This document shows, in pieces, positions 24,885-36,717 of a stretch of 64,000 nt of DNA. Position 1 is the stretch's first letter. Each line of letters begins with the position of its first letter. The translations under genes and the position numbers were made by a program. Below the pieces are notes generated by a model. The model was not told the origin of the DNA. It saw only the letters and a list, made by a program, of their open reading frames with translations, and did not search any database. Origin of the DNA: Helochares maculicollis (taxonomy: Eukaryota > Arthropoda > Insecta > Coleoptera > Hydrophilidae); assembly GCA_033557835.1 (NCBI GenBank), contig JAWQRO010000060.1, forward strand, positions 1 through 64,000. The letters are read 5' to 3'.

Positions 24885-26235
24885 ATACAATCACTGTATA
24901 AATTTGCTGAGCTAGTTAGTGTTTTGTTGCCTGTTAATTTGTTTACATGGATATATTTCTTTATAAGTTAACAAGTGAACTGAAAGTTCATAGCGACCCA
25001 TATAAAATGAGCAAGACCCATGCTTAAAAGATTATTAAAAATTTAAATTATTAACTATAGAGCCCTTAAAATAGTGTGTCTTATTTAGACAAATATGTTT
25101 CAGCGTTGAAAATTCAGTAGTATTAATTTTCTGACAAAAACAAAAAACAAATACATTGAGATTAAAATTTTTATTTCACATTAGAAAAAATATTTTTTGA
25201 AAATTCAGTTTAAAAAAGTGTTATGGGGTGATAATTGATGTATTATAAAAATGATAATAATTAATAAATTTTGATTACAAAAACAAGAAAATTGAAATGG
25301 AAATAGCTCATTAAATTTTTAGTCTACAGACGATTTTGCCGCCTTTGACGACATCTATGTCGAATTAAATGTGTCCATTAAACATTTAAAATTACCAAAT
25401 CTTCCATAAATTGTATATGTAAGCACTAGAAATAAATAATAGCTTTGATTTGGCGCATCCGAATGGAAAATTTAGTGATAAAAGTTTCACAATTATTCCT
25501 TCGACGATGCAGCAAAGTTTTAAGCATCTATCTTACTATACAATTGGAGCGGAAACACTTTCAACAATGTGGATGTGAAAGTTAACAAAACACCCTTAGG
25601 TACTCTAAAATTTACAGGTTACTCCAAAGTATGCAAAACTGATAGTTTTGTAGAAATTGTCCTATGATCTAACGTTTCATTATTATATATTTATTAAAAA
25701 ATAACCAAATCGCAAGAAAACTGCGGAGAGGAAATGTTTCAATTCAAGCCCCAAATTTTAAGTTTTATAACCAAGCCGTTAAGAACTTTAATATTTCAAC
25801 TGTTATAATAGTTACTGAAATGTCGAAAACAATAATGTGTATCTTTATATTTATAAGATCTAAATTAAGTATAAAGAGCGTTTGAGATTTAAAAAGATTT
25901 GTCAGCTCAAATCTTAAACTGTTTTAGTACAAAAAAATTGCTATAAAATAGCAAATGAAATAGTCAGGTTTGGAGTCAAAAGACTTGTATTCTTAGCCCA
26001 AAAATATATCTTTTGCGATTTGATTAGTGTCAAACATCCATTTCATTCACATTTACTTGAAACTTTATTTAATATGGTTCCTATACCGAATATTCCACCA
26101 CTTTGTTGTCATTTTTAAATAACTGTATAATGCCTTTCATAGATGTCCTGTTCCCTATTAACAAAAACCTAGACTAGGCAATGATCTTTGTATACTATTT
26201 TAATCGCTAAGGAAGTTTTTTAATGATAACAAATG
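24885..26235. other. No gene recognised
   Basis: AT-rich sequence with short frames only. Confidence 0.5.
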
Positions 26236-26239
26236 ATGC

Positions 26240-26800
26240 AAATAGTTTGATGTCGTAGCCTACCTGAAAAATAGAATTTCCAAACCATTCCAATCTCGCT
26301 ACATCAGCTTCGTGTGAGTCACTAGAGGCTTGTGTGGCTTAGCATTGTCATAATGGTACACACTTTTTTACTTTTCGAATTAGGACTAATTGGTAGGTTT
26401 ACATGTTCCTATTTTCTATAGTAGCGATTCACATTTAGTACTCGGCTATATAAAAAGTTAGATAATTACTTCATTTTTAGCTCCACCAAATACAAAACTT
26501 CCTTAGACGGTAATAGTGGCTTTGTCAACGCTTAAGCTGCTTCACCCCGTTTTTAATTAAGACCGTTTACACACAATATTGTTGTATATACTTCATTTCT
26601 TATTATGACTCATTATTCATTTAATAAAAGGGTTGATTTCGTAAAGCTTGCATCAAGCTTCTCAGATGGAATCCCGATTGATGTTGTTTTTTCATCAATT
26701 CATGTAGAACTCAAGCATCAAACTTTTAAACAGAGGGTTAATATACGGTTTTGTGATCGATTTTTGTCTCGTGGGATGTACTACGACTGCTAACATCCCG
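26240..26800 (-). pseudogene. mariner relic E, heavily decayed
   Basis: On the minus strand the line RGEAA...LTKPLLPSKEVLYLVELK (about 26550-26480) corresponds to the mariner block before FHQDNA. VYHYDNAKPHKPLVTHTKLM (about 26365-26306) is the second-aspartate block, with the aspartate retained, followed by W-x-x-L and a degraded third-aspartate region. Frameshifts and stops occur throughout. The wording is of the irritans type. Ends were not found. Confidence 0.65.
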
Positions 26801-26809
26801 GACTACGTC

Positions 26810-29040
26810 GGTATTTTTCATGATTTTATTTAAATTTTCGATAATGAGCCTGCTTGTGCCAGATGTATGTTTAAAATCTAAAACACCAGAATAGAATTAA
26901 AGAAATCAAAATTACGCATATTATTTTTGTGACAGCATTGGGATCCTATCCATTTCTGTCTGTTTCAAAGCAAAATTGTAAAGTATAGCAAATATTTCTG
27001 TTGGTTTACATCTTTCAAGCCCTTTCACTCACAACTGTATTAACCAGTCAAAAACCTACTAAAGAATTTGCTTACTAAATACTTTCGTTTCTCAAAATTT
27101 GTATTGCAAACAGAATAAAGATATATATTCTCTTTTAATAAGTATTAAGTAATGTTTGGGCTATGAAAATGGTCTTGTAGAAATGTTGTTACGTCAAAAC
27201 CCTACAAATAAAAAAATAAGCGAAGGGACGAAATAGAATTTTAATAAATGTATGTAAGTCTATAGTCCCTCAACATAGATGGCGCTAGGATATTCGTATG
27301 AAAATAAACATTTATACAAAAATTCAGAGTGCGAATCAGTAGGAGTTGTTAATGAGAGTGGTTTAAAATTTTTAAAATCTATCAACTTAACTCACGTGAT
27401 TACTGACAGTTCAACTACAGTTTCGCAAAAATTTTATGTACTAAAATGAGTGTGTCAATTTCACATTCCTTTTTACTATTTCAGGGCGCAAATAATTTTA
27501 AGCTGCCAAATTCGTTCAGGACATGTTCAATATCTGTTGATGGTAGCCAAAATATCAGCTTTTAAATTAAATATTTGTACGTGGAAAATGTTTGTTTTTG
27601 CTAATTGCACATGTAAAGCTACAGAACGGCATTTTGAAAACTAGAATATATTATATTATATTAACAGTTTGATTAACTTTCGAAGTTAATTAATGGTGTG
27701 GTTATTTTGCGTAAAACAGCCACAGTTGTGCCACATTTGTTTTTTAGATTAACAAATGAATAGGGTTTTTAAGCGATTATGGGGTCCTAAGTAAAGAAAA
27801 CTCTATTGAAGATTTTATCACTGTCATTAAAAACATAACTTCTTTTTTAATATTGCTGACGCAAACTTTGCAGAATATGTTTCTTTTACACTCACTCAAA
27901 TTACGTTTATTAAATTATGATAAAAATAGACAATAGAATTTTTCAAGATTGTTTAAATTAATAAGCATGATGTTTCATTAAATTATTACGAAGTCAAATT
28001 GTTTTCTATAGTGACAATTATCATAAATTAGGTCAGGATATTTCATCTCAAGCAGATTAAACAATACTTTCGTTACTTTTGGCATCTTTGCAGACTACTC
28101 AAATCAATTATTTATTATTTCTATTACTTTAAAGCGTTAAAATCAACGCTTAGTAATGTTGGCGTAAAGGTGGCAAGACAGCCATACATTTTGTTAACTT
28201 CAAGTTTTAATGTAGCTCCTTTTGATACTTATCAATTAGGTAATGAAACAATAAATACTCTCTTTCCAGAATGCAATTGTTGTTTCAAAGAACGATAAGC
28301 TATGATCTCTATGTTTGATAACATAAAAGATAGCTTAAAAATTTTAATTTGCTTTCATTTTTAAAGACTCGTAAAGTATCACAAATGAATGGTTCTGCAA
28401 TTGTAAAAAATAGACTTTAATACATTTTCATTTTTGAGGGTCACTTAGTTTAAGGATTATTAAAGCATTCGAAGAAAAAAAATTACTGGCGTATTTGCCG
28501 CATCAATATCTCAAAATAATTAGTTAATGCTTATCTTCGTAAAACGGTCAATAACGGGACTATTTGGAAATGCTTGAAACTTTGAAAAAATGCTTATTTC
28601 CTAAAACTTTTGCCATCTCTGGCGAGCTTGGCAGGAGAAATAGAAAGCACCAATTTGGAAATTCTCAATCTCCAACAAATTAATGTTAAATCAGTAGTTC
28701 TACGGCAATATTTAGACATTTTACTGCTTTGCGAGTTTTCGCAATGGTCTGGTTTGAAAACAGGCTATTCACATGCATTTCTTACGTTTTGTGGAAGTTA
28801 ATCTGACAAAATGTTTTACCATAGTTCAAGTCGGCGACTATCTTCTCAGGAACAAAGGAGATCCTAATTTTAAAGAACAAAACACAAAGAACACTAAGAT
28901 ACCCTTTTATACATTTCTCTTTCCAGCGCTTTCATTTTTTAGGGGACTCTAAATTTCATCGTTTACCTAAACATGTTTCTGTTTTTTTATAATGCCATTA
29001 AGAAGATTTATTTCGGCCAGTCTTGGTAGCAATGTTCTTT
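26810..29040. other. No gene recognised
   Basis: AT-rich sequence; frames of up to 64 codons show no recognisable motif. Confidence 0.5.
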
Positions 29041-29049
29041 CCTCGTCAT

Positions 29050-30004
29050 GCAATTATTTGCCATTTTTTGTTTTCCGTCAAGGGGACGACTAGGTAGAGT
29101 AAATTCGCATGAATTACGGCCCTCTCAGTTTCTTCGCTCAGCTACTGAGTAATGCGGGTAGCTCTCTTTCTATTTCGGTTTAATTATTCTAAATGCCGTG
29201 TAATTATGGTTTTTTTTCGCCGACAGGCTCCACGCGCGAGCGCAATGTTCGCATCCGCTTCTGGAATTACTCGGACAGGATTCGGAAAAAGTTTGAATGC
29301 TCATGTAGTCCCGCCATGTCCCTGCGGTAAATATGATAAAAGTACATCCGGAACCTGCTTTGATATACGTAAAGAAATTTAAAAATAGCTCGTCAACTTG
29401 GCCATTTAAAATATTTATGTATAGAGGTAAATATTTTCGTTATATCCTAGCAAATATGTTCGGTGTGACAGTTCCATTAAAGGATCCGTAGAAAAACATA
29501 GTTGTATCTCGAGGGGAGGCGTTTTCGAGTGCACTGTTTTCAGACCTTAAAAGGCTCTGTGGTGACTGGCTAGAGCAATTTCCAACCGGCCCAACGGAAT
29601 ACCGAGTCGTAAAGATGGTCCAGCATCCCTTGTGTGATCTACAAATGGTACTTTACTATTTATTACTCGGCGCGTCTCCGCCGACGCCGTCATTGCCGTC
29701 GGTTGGGAAGCAGACGCTCTGCTTCTCAGTTAGAGGCGTTAGAAGATACGAAAGATTTATTACGCACTTAATGAGCTACAGAATGTATAGGGAAGGACTT
29801 AATAAACGCTATATTAACCCATTGAGACGTGGTTTAGCGGTTGTTTCTTACTTTTTTCGTGGTGGATTTATGCAACACGAAACAAGCAAAAAAATGATCC
29901 GTCTTAAATTAAAACTACATCATTCTTCGTCTTGTAGCAATGCCAACGCACCTACAGGAGCGGAAACAGCGACAATGGTAACAGCTAACAGTGACAATGC
30001 GTGA
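29050..30004 (+). other. GC-richer island with two unrecognised open frames
   Basis: Base composition rises sharply here relative to both flanks. Two plus-strand frames are open: 29152-29382 (76 codons) and 29615-30004 (129 codons). The longer starts MVQHPLCDLQMVLYYLL, is basic and Ser/Ala-rich at its end, and has no domain I recognise. A polyadenylation-like AATAAATAA cluster follows at about 30081. It could be an exon of an unannotated transcript, a promoter region, or simply a conserved non-coding block. I do not call a gene. Confidence 0.35.
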
Positions 30005-30178
30005 AAACCTCATTCCGAGACTACCGAATATAATTTTGCCACACACAGCAAACACGATCATTTATAATAAGAAAAAAAGAATAAATAAATAATGATTTGT
30101 TTCCATCTAGACTAAAATTCATTTCTTTTTTTCTAGCCACAGTTTAGCTACAAAATTCATAACAAGGTAATCTAAATT

Positions 30179-30198
30179 TATATATATATATATATATA
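30179..30198. repeat. (TA)n microsatellite
   Basis: An uninterrupted run of TA dinucleotides of about 19-20 bases. Confidence 0.9.
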
Positions 30199-30734
30199 CT
30201 TTTTCACAATATTTTCTTAATGTCAATTCACCCATTTATGTAGTTATCATTTGATGACGAAGATCCGCCCGACTCTTGCATGGTCCTTCGGCATGAAACC
30301 GCATGACATGTATTTTTGGTGTATTTTATTTCAGGCGATTTACCCAGAAACGTTAATCCATTTCGTAGAATCGTTGTTGAGTTCACAGCGAATATAAACT
30401 GATGATCAAGATCACATACGTAGATGAAGTTTAAAACTTAAGTTATTAAGTGGTCGATTTATTTAGCATCTCCATCGTGTTCGAAGGAGAAACGATTACA
30501 AAGCATTGCTTATATAAACTTTGTAATTAAGCAAAGCGTCATAAGTTTGTGTCAAAGTATAAGCTTGCTCAAATTTAGCAATAGTTTCAATATAACGTCT
30601 TCAAACTTCAGTACATTTTTGATAAAACCAATTTCAATGTATCTGTCAAAATAATTAAAATATTTTCCTTATAACGTTACATAATAGGTAACACATCGGC
30701 TGCATATTTTGTAGCCAATAAAATAATTTTTGGC

Positions 30735-31060
30735 AAAATTCTATTTTATTCATCAAAATAGTCTTCTTCACATAGTCACGATACAATCATTCTACTATTT
30801 CGATACATTTCTTGTAGAACGATTCGTCTTGAGCTTCAAAATAGGCTTCTGTTTCGCAATCTCCTCGTCATTCAAGCCAAATATCTTTCCGCGGCGCGAT
30901 TTTTGTTAAAACGCCTCACTTGAGCTATGTAGCGATCACTATTTATAGTATGATCTTTTTCAAGGTAGTCGATGAATAAAATGTCAAGTGCATCCCAAAA
31001 AAATGGATCTCATACATTTTCTTAACTGACTGCATCTAAAGTAAGCTTTGATGGTAACAA
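30735..31060 (-). pseudogene. mariner relic F, internally deleted
   Basis: Minus-strand frames give DPFFWDALDILFIDYLEKD and TINSDRYIAQVRRFNKN, the mariner block before the second aspartate, then skip directly to EAYFEAQDESFYKKCIEIVE, the transposase C-terminus. The section with the second and third catalytic aspartates is missing. Stop codons and a frame change interrupt the rest. This is the second independently deleted mariner in the window besides element C. Confidence 0.7.
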
Positions 31061-31149
31061 ACAATTTAATTAAAGAACTGCCAAAAAATAAATAGCAAAT
31101 AATATTACCACCAGCAAATAGATCAATCAGCCACCAGTCTTAATGGCGT

Positions 31150-31580
31150 AAGAATATAGCCGGCCAACACAGCAAAACACCTTGGGGTGCCGCTTGATTG
31201 AAAATTCCGATAGAAAGCACACGTCAAGAAATATCAAGAGAAGCTACAGGTTAAATTGTATAAAAATGTACTGGTTCCTCGGGCGTCGATCCCAATCATC
31301 CACATACAACAAGTTGCAGTCATACAAACACATTCTGCGACAAATATGGCTGTATAGAACTCAATTATCGGTATGTCCAAAAAATTCAATATTGATGTTA
31401 TACAGCGTTACCCAAATAACATACTGAGCCATATAACTACCGCGTTATGGTATGCACATAACAGTGACATACATGAAGAACTTGGTGTGTAATTAGTAGC
31501 AGCCGCCATCACGACATTTGTTACTACTCATGCAATTCACTCCCAACATAATATCTATGAGGAAGCGTTCTAATTCACAA
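31150..31580 (+). mobile_element. Jockey-like LINE ORF2 3' fragment
   Basis: An AKHLGVPLD opening corresponds to the KYLG-x-x-LD motif after the reverse transcriptase core. In the next frame, KMYWFLGRRSQSSTYNKLQ and YKHILRQIWLYRTQL follow, and after a further shift a YAHNSDIHEELGV segment. The order matches the C-terminal third of Jockey-clade ORF2. Two frame changes and a stop show it is dead. Confidence 0.78.
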
Positions 31581-31589
31581 ATGCGAAAA

Positions 31590-33235
31590 CTAACCTAATA
31601 ATATTTTAATATCTTACGTGCTAAGTTAAAACAAATTATTATGTCATACGAACTAGTTTTTGTAAAGGATAGTCCACTATGACACACCAAAAATTGCAAA
31701 TAGAAAAAAGAAAGCTTACATACAACACCAAGCAAAGCCAATTACATACTACAACGAAATTGGACAAACATAAGTACAAGCCAAACTAAAGATGACCACT
31801 GGAAAGGTTTTATAAATGTTTGAAATTTAGAGAAGAATTTTGAAAATGTTTAGAACAAGCGCCATAAATTGGACCGGAACAAAGCGAGATATAATATTGA
31901 ACTTGAAAATGTAGAGCTCAAAGAACAAGAGCTTTAATTAAGAACTATACCTTTTTCAGATATCTAAAAAAAGCACAAGAATAAATAGAATGACAGAAAT
32001 GTTTAAATGTTACACTAAGGGCATTTACATCTATAAAATAATCAAAATTATAAAAAGCAGTGATGAACAATAATGCTTCAGAACGGATCGCTCAACTATA
32101 GATGCCATATTTGTTTCAATTTACAACTATGACCTACTAAAGTATGATAAGGAGCCCTTCAAGTCAAGTTTATAATTGTAAAAACAATGTTCTATCAGTT
32201 TACAAGCTTTGTAATATACTCCCCACAACTTGAATACACTTGAATCTAGATTCATAGACGGGAGAGACTACAACAGCAAACATACATTGTGGGCTCCAGG
32301 ATAATTAGAAAAAGGAAGAAAACAATAAAAACTTCATCGATAAAAAACTATTCTTTTGTTTCCAGCGCTACACCAATATGCTAGCCAACTGTCAACACAA
32401 AAGTAATTAGCATTGAAAAGACACCTAAATTATTTTTACGATTTTTCTGTCAAGAAATCTTTATTACTCGACCAAAAATGCCACATATGTATTTCTTGAT
32501 TTATTTTCTAATTAACTAGATTTATTATGTACACTAGTTGCAATATATACCTATTTACATTATTTATTTACTAAGTACTACAGCAGGTGCCCTACTGACT
32601 TCCTCAGTCAAAGAGCCAAACTGAATCTGTCCCGATAGTCTCCTTCGATCTCTTGATAAAGAGACTTTTTTGACCTTTGGTCAGCTACAGTTAAGATGAC
32701 GGTTTGGGCGCATGCGGTTGCGAAGGCTGTTCTTGTAGCTACTTCTAAGAACAAGCGGACATCCATTTTTTCCACTATTCTATCGATTCATTAAGTAATA
32801 AATATTTTTCCGGGTGACGGTTTATTATAACTACTAACAGAATATCAACGTCTGTATTTGGTTCAAAGAATCACTGGCCAGATTCTTTGCAATATATAAT
32901 TCAAAACCGAATTTGAAGAAGATAGGGAAGAAATTGAGTGGTAAATGTGCTTAAAAGATAGATGCTACCACAATAGCCTAATAGAAATAAATAAAGTGAT
33001 TACTGAAAAAAGACAACCACGTGCAAAATGGCAGTGAAGTCACACTCCAAGTGATAAAACTCTATACAACCAACTAAGCAGCAAACTTAAAATAAAACTA
33101 AAACAGATTCATGCCATTAGCTTTGTTGAGTACATCAACAATCTTAATAAATATGATAACAAATGTGGCAACCAATCAAATTCTCTCAAAAGCCAATAAA
33201 AACTCCAACTCTACGAACAGAAGAACCAAATGTAG
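31590..33235. other. Mostly unassigned; one small minus-strand open frame
   Basis: No gene is recognised. The stretch contains short lysine-rich frames, possibly retroelement debris, and a GC-richer patch at 32600-32770 that holds the small open frame listed separately. Confidence 0.45.
32608..32766 (-). CDS. Small unrecognised open frame, 52 aa (tentative)
   Basis: It reads from ATG at 32766 (MDVRLFLEVATRTAFATACA start) to TGA at 32608. The middle contains VILTVADQRSKKSLYQEIEGD. The segment has higher G+C than its flanks and looks more protein-like than the AT-rich frames around it, with mixed hydrophobic and charged residues. I cannot assign it to a family. It may be a fragment of a transposable element rather than a gene. 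Confidence 0.25.
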   Translation of the reverse strand: MDVRLFLEVATRTAFATACAQTVILTVADQRSKKSLYQEIEGDYRDRFSLAL

Positions 33236-33239
33236 AACC

Positions 33240-34560
33240 ATGAGTCAAAAGCCGCCAGGGGATAGCAGTTTTATTTGCTCTACCTAGAACAAGCGTTCCC
33301 CCCCAACAACGACAAACCACGTCCAGACATTCAAAATGCCATTAACAGCACACAGGGATAAAGTGTAAGAGCTAAGGAGATCAAAAAACATATCCACTTC
33401 CTAAACAACAAGTAAACACTGGGAATAAAATCTAATAACACCTAAGATGTTGAAAGAACTTTTAACTGAGAAACCAAGGAAATGTCCAGAGGATGTTACG
33501 TTACTTACGTGCCTAGGTTGTAATCTTCTCAATCTCTTATGTACTGGAAAATGCCTACTCCGCAGAATAAATTCAATTCTACAAATAATAACATAACATC
33601 AAATTCGATTTTCGACAGGAACATGCAACCATCAACATAAAGTATGATACACAATCAATATAGCTTTAGAAGACAGAAATTACTGCTCAGCATCCTTTCT
33701 TGATGCTATCCAAGCTTTCGACAAGGTTTGGTACGATAACATCAATCAATCTCTTCCCAAATTCTACTGCACCCTACTGTAAGCTAATTTAATGGATAAG
33801 CAATTTCGAACAAGAAGCCTCTAATTTTTATCTAAGTAATTTTGGTGTATCGCGAAAAATGTTTTAAGATTCAACCAATATCTAATATGCACGTTCAATC
33901 TGACAACACTAGGAACTTTTACATATGGTGCGGCTATCCTGGCAACCCACGGCGACTCTGTTGTAGCAATTTTAAACTTTCAAGAACATCTTTTGAAAAT
34001 GGCAGATTGGCTGGTCAAATAGAGAATCCAAATAAATGGGAATAAATCCCAACACGTAGCCTTCACATTAAGAAAAGAATTGTGTCCACCAGTAGTTCTA
34101 AACAATATAGAAATACAAAGTACAAAAACTGTATTTGGACATACATTTAGACAGAAGACTGAATTTTAGGGGTCACATAACAAAAAAAACGTAAACAGAT
34201 CGCCTTGAAGAGGTGGAAAGAAATCGAAAATGTCTCTCGAAAATAAAATCTTTCTGTCATTGTACTGATGATAGTATAGAGATCTATGGAATATAACAAG
34301 AAGCTGTAGGGATGTGCAAACATCAAATATTGCAGTAATTTAACGAGCTTTATCCAAAACCTTACGAGCCATAAGATATGCACCTTGATATATCACAAAT
34401 CGTACGCTGCACCAAGATCTCAAAGTCACAAGAGTTCAAGAAGCTCTCTTTACGAAGTACTAAACACCACGACAAATTGGAAACACGCATGAATCCAATA
34501 TTTCATCTACTAACACAGGAACACAACAACAGAAGATTAAAGAAAAATTAACCAATTGAC
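33240..34560 (+). mobile_element. Jockey-like LINE ORF2 relic with reverse transcriptase
   Basis: The pieces occur in ORF2 order across changing frames. KEIKKHIHFLNNK is the pre-RT block, then SASFLDAIQAFDKVWYDNI at about 33691-33750 is motif A with the catalytic aspartate (FLD...AFDKVW). Later come ATHGDSVVAILNFQEHLLKM at about 33943-34002, just after the degraded ADD box (ADD reads DNT), then KSQHVAFTLRKELCPPVVLN at about 34046-34105 and the following HIT-x-KRKQI region. Many stops and shifts are present. It is the most complete LINE relic in the window. Confidence 0.85.
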
Positions 34561-34864
34561 CTGAAGTAAGGTAGTAGAGGTTATCTCATTAAACAATCCT
34601 TATCGGGACAATGGAATAGCTTCTTGATGTAATTATTGATTTCAGTTAAATAAATACAACGAAATATTCGTTTTATGACATACTAAAAATCAAGAGAATC
34701 TAATATTATAATGGCCCGAAAAATTAAGCCCAAGCTTTATTAGAAACATTCAAAAACTAAATAGACAATGCATAACAAACACCAAAGTAGAACAACTACT
34801 TAGTGAGTGTAAACATTGGAATAAGGTTGTGCATAATAAAATATGAAAGCGAAGGCCATATATT

Positions 34865-36715
34865 TTTTAAATAATTAGATTTAAATAGGTCAAATTTTAC
34901 AGCTTTGAAAATTTTAACACATTTATAGGGACAACAACAAAACAAATAAACAAGATTGCCAGCTAATACCTATGTAATATGTTGTCATACGAAATACGAA
35001 TATGTATAAGCATTTAAATTTCTGGATACTAAACGTCATGAGATTGTTTATACACTATTTCCCTTTCGTGTTACACAAAAGTAGTGCTAATTTTTAGACA
35101 ATGCACGCGGAATTTATGAGTTACTAAACTTTTCATTCTATTGGTGAATCAACTCGACCGTTTAAACCTCTGCACAGAAATTACTTCAACTGCCAAACTG
35201 CTAAGAACTGAAAAATTTCCTATAGTGTATATCCATAAAACACAAGCTAATTTTATCGAGCACGGAAACGTAAGTTATAGCTCATTGTCGGCATTGCGAA
35301 AACGTGCGAATACAAAAATTTCCAATGAGAAATATTCGTAGCTTAGAGTATGATGACACTAAGCTAAATAAATCGAACCTTTTCAGTTAAAACTTTCTAT
35401 TTTGAACAAAATTTCATGCAAATGCAGCTAAACTGCATGAATGCCATGCAGTGCAAGCGGACTGAAATTCTAATAAAACAGTATTTTAATAACAGTAAGC
35501 TTTCGAAAGGGGTGTGATTTTTAACTGGTTTTGGTACCACATGCATGTTGGTTACGTCACGTCCCTTTTTCATCGCGCCGAATCAATATTTGGTGAAAGG
35601 ATTACATTATAAAATAGCGAAAATTAGGTCGTTTAATTTAAATTTTTTATTAGTGGAGTTTCTTTTGTTTGAGTTTCATTTCGAAGCCGGTGAGGCGAAA
35701 GATAATTTAAATTTGTATAACCTTTCCGAAATAAAATTTAATTGGCCCATTAGAACACTTCACGAATTATCGACATAAATCTGTATTTCTCGCGGTGTCG
35801 GTGTTTGCGGTCAAGTTTATCGAATAGCCAAAACCAACGATAATCTCGAACAACGAATGAAATCCAAAGAGCAATAAAATCGGTAAAAAACATTAAAGCT
35901 CCATAGAGGATAATATTAAACTCGGTTAGTGAGGAATGGGGAGGAAAAAGTCCCGAACGAGAGCTTAACATTCGTATATATACGGTATATTGGTTACATG
36001 TTTCCCCTTTTGTTCGTATGATAAAAAAATGGCTATTTATTTAGTGTTGGATCCAGCTTTTGCGCTTTCCGGAATAATAAATAAGGAGGGAGTAACATTA
36101 TTTATTAATTCAGTTTGTTTCATGTGTCCTTTGTGTACCAGTAGACGTAAAGTGCACTTGCTTTAACTTTTTTCAATTTCCTGCTTTTATAAAATCATGA
36201 AAGGGAATTATTTTTTTATTCCATATTAATAGCATTTACTCCGCAGCGGTGAGGGGTTATTCCGTTTGCAAACGCAACTGGAGGAAAGAAAACAATTCTC
36301 TAGAAATAACAAAAGAAGCAATTATTTAAAACGGGCTTCAAAGACAAGTTTCAAAAACGAAACATTGCAGATTAAATACTCGGAGGGGAAGAGTTACTAG
36401 AGTCGTTAGCAAAAAGTTGTGTTTTTACGGCATAATTTACAGCAATAGGACCTCGACAAATTTCGTTAGGACTCTCCCGCTACGCTGATTCTGAGACGTA
36501 ACCATTATATATTGTATATATTTAGAAGCAAAATTCTTTGGAACAGCTTGCGTTTTAAACTCCTTTCGCTTTTATTTTAACGATAATTACTATAAATTCA
36601 TGGCGGGTTGACGTGTTATACTAAGCAGCAGTTACCCTTCCGCCTTGGCCTATTGGATTGGCCAACGCTTTCCTTCTTTCTAAGAGTGATATATGATGTA
36701 TTTATTTTTGTTTTA
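34865..36715. other. No gene recognised upstream of the receptor exons
   Basis: AT-rich sequence with somewhat higher G+C at 35.5-36.0 and 36.2-36.6 kb. Frames such as 35545-35778 show no family motif. No ligand-binding-domain exon of the glutamate receptor was recognised. Confidence 0.5.
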
Positions 36716-36717
36716 AG

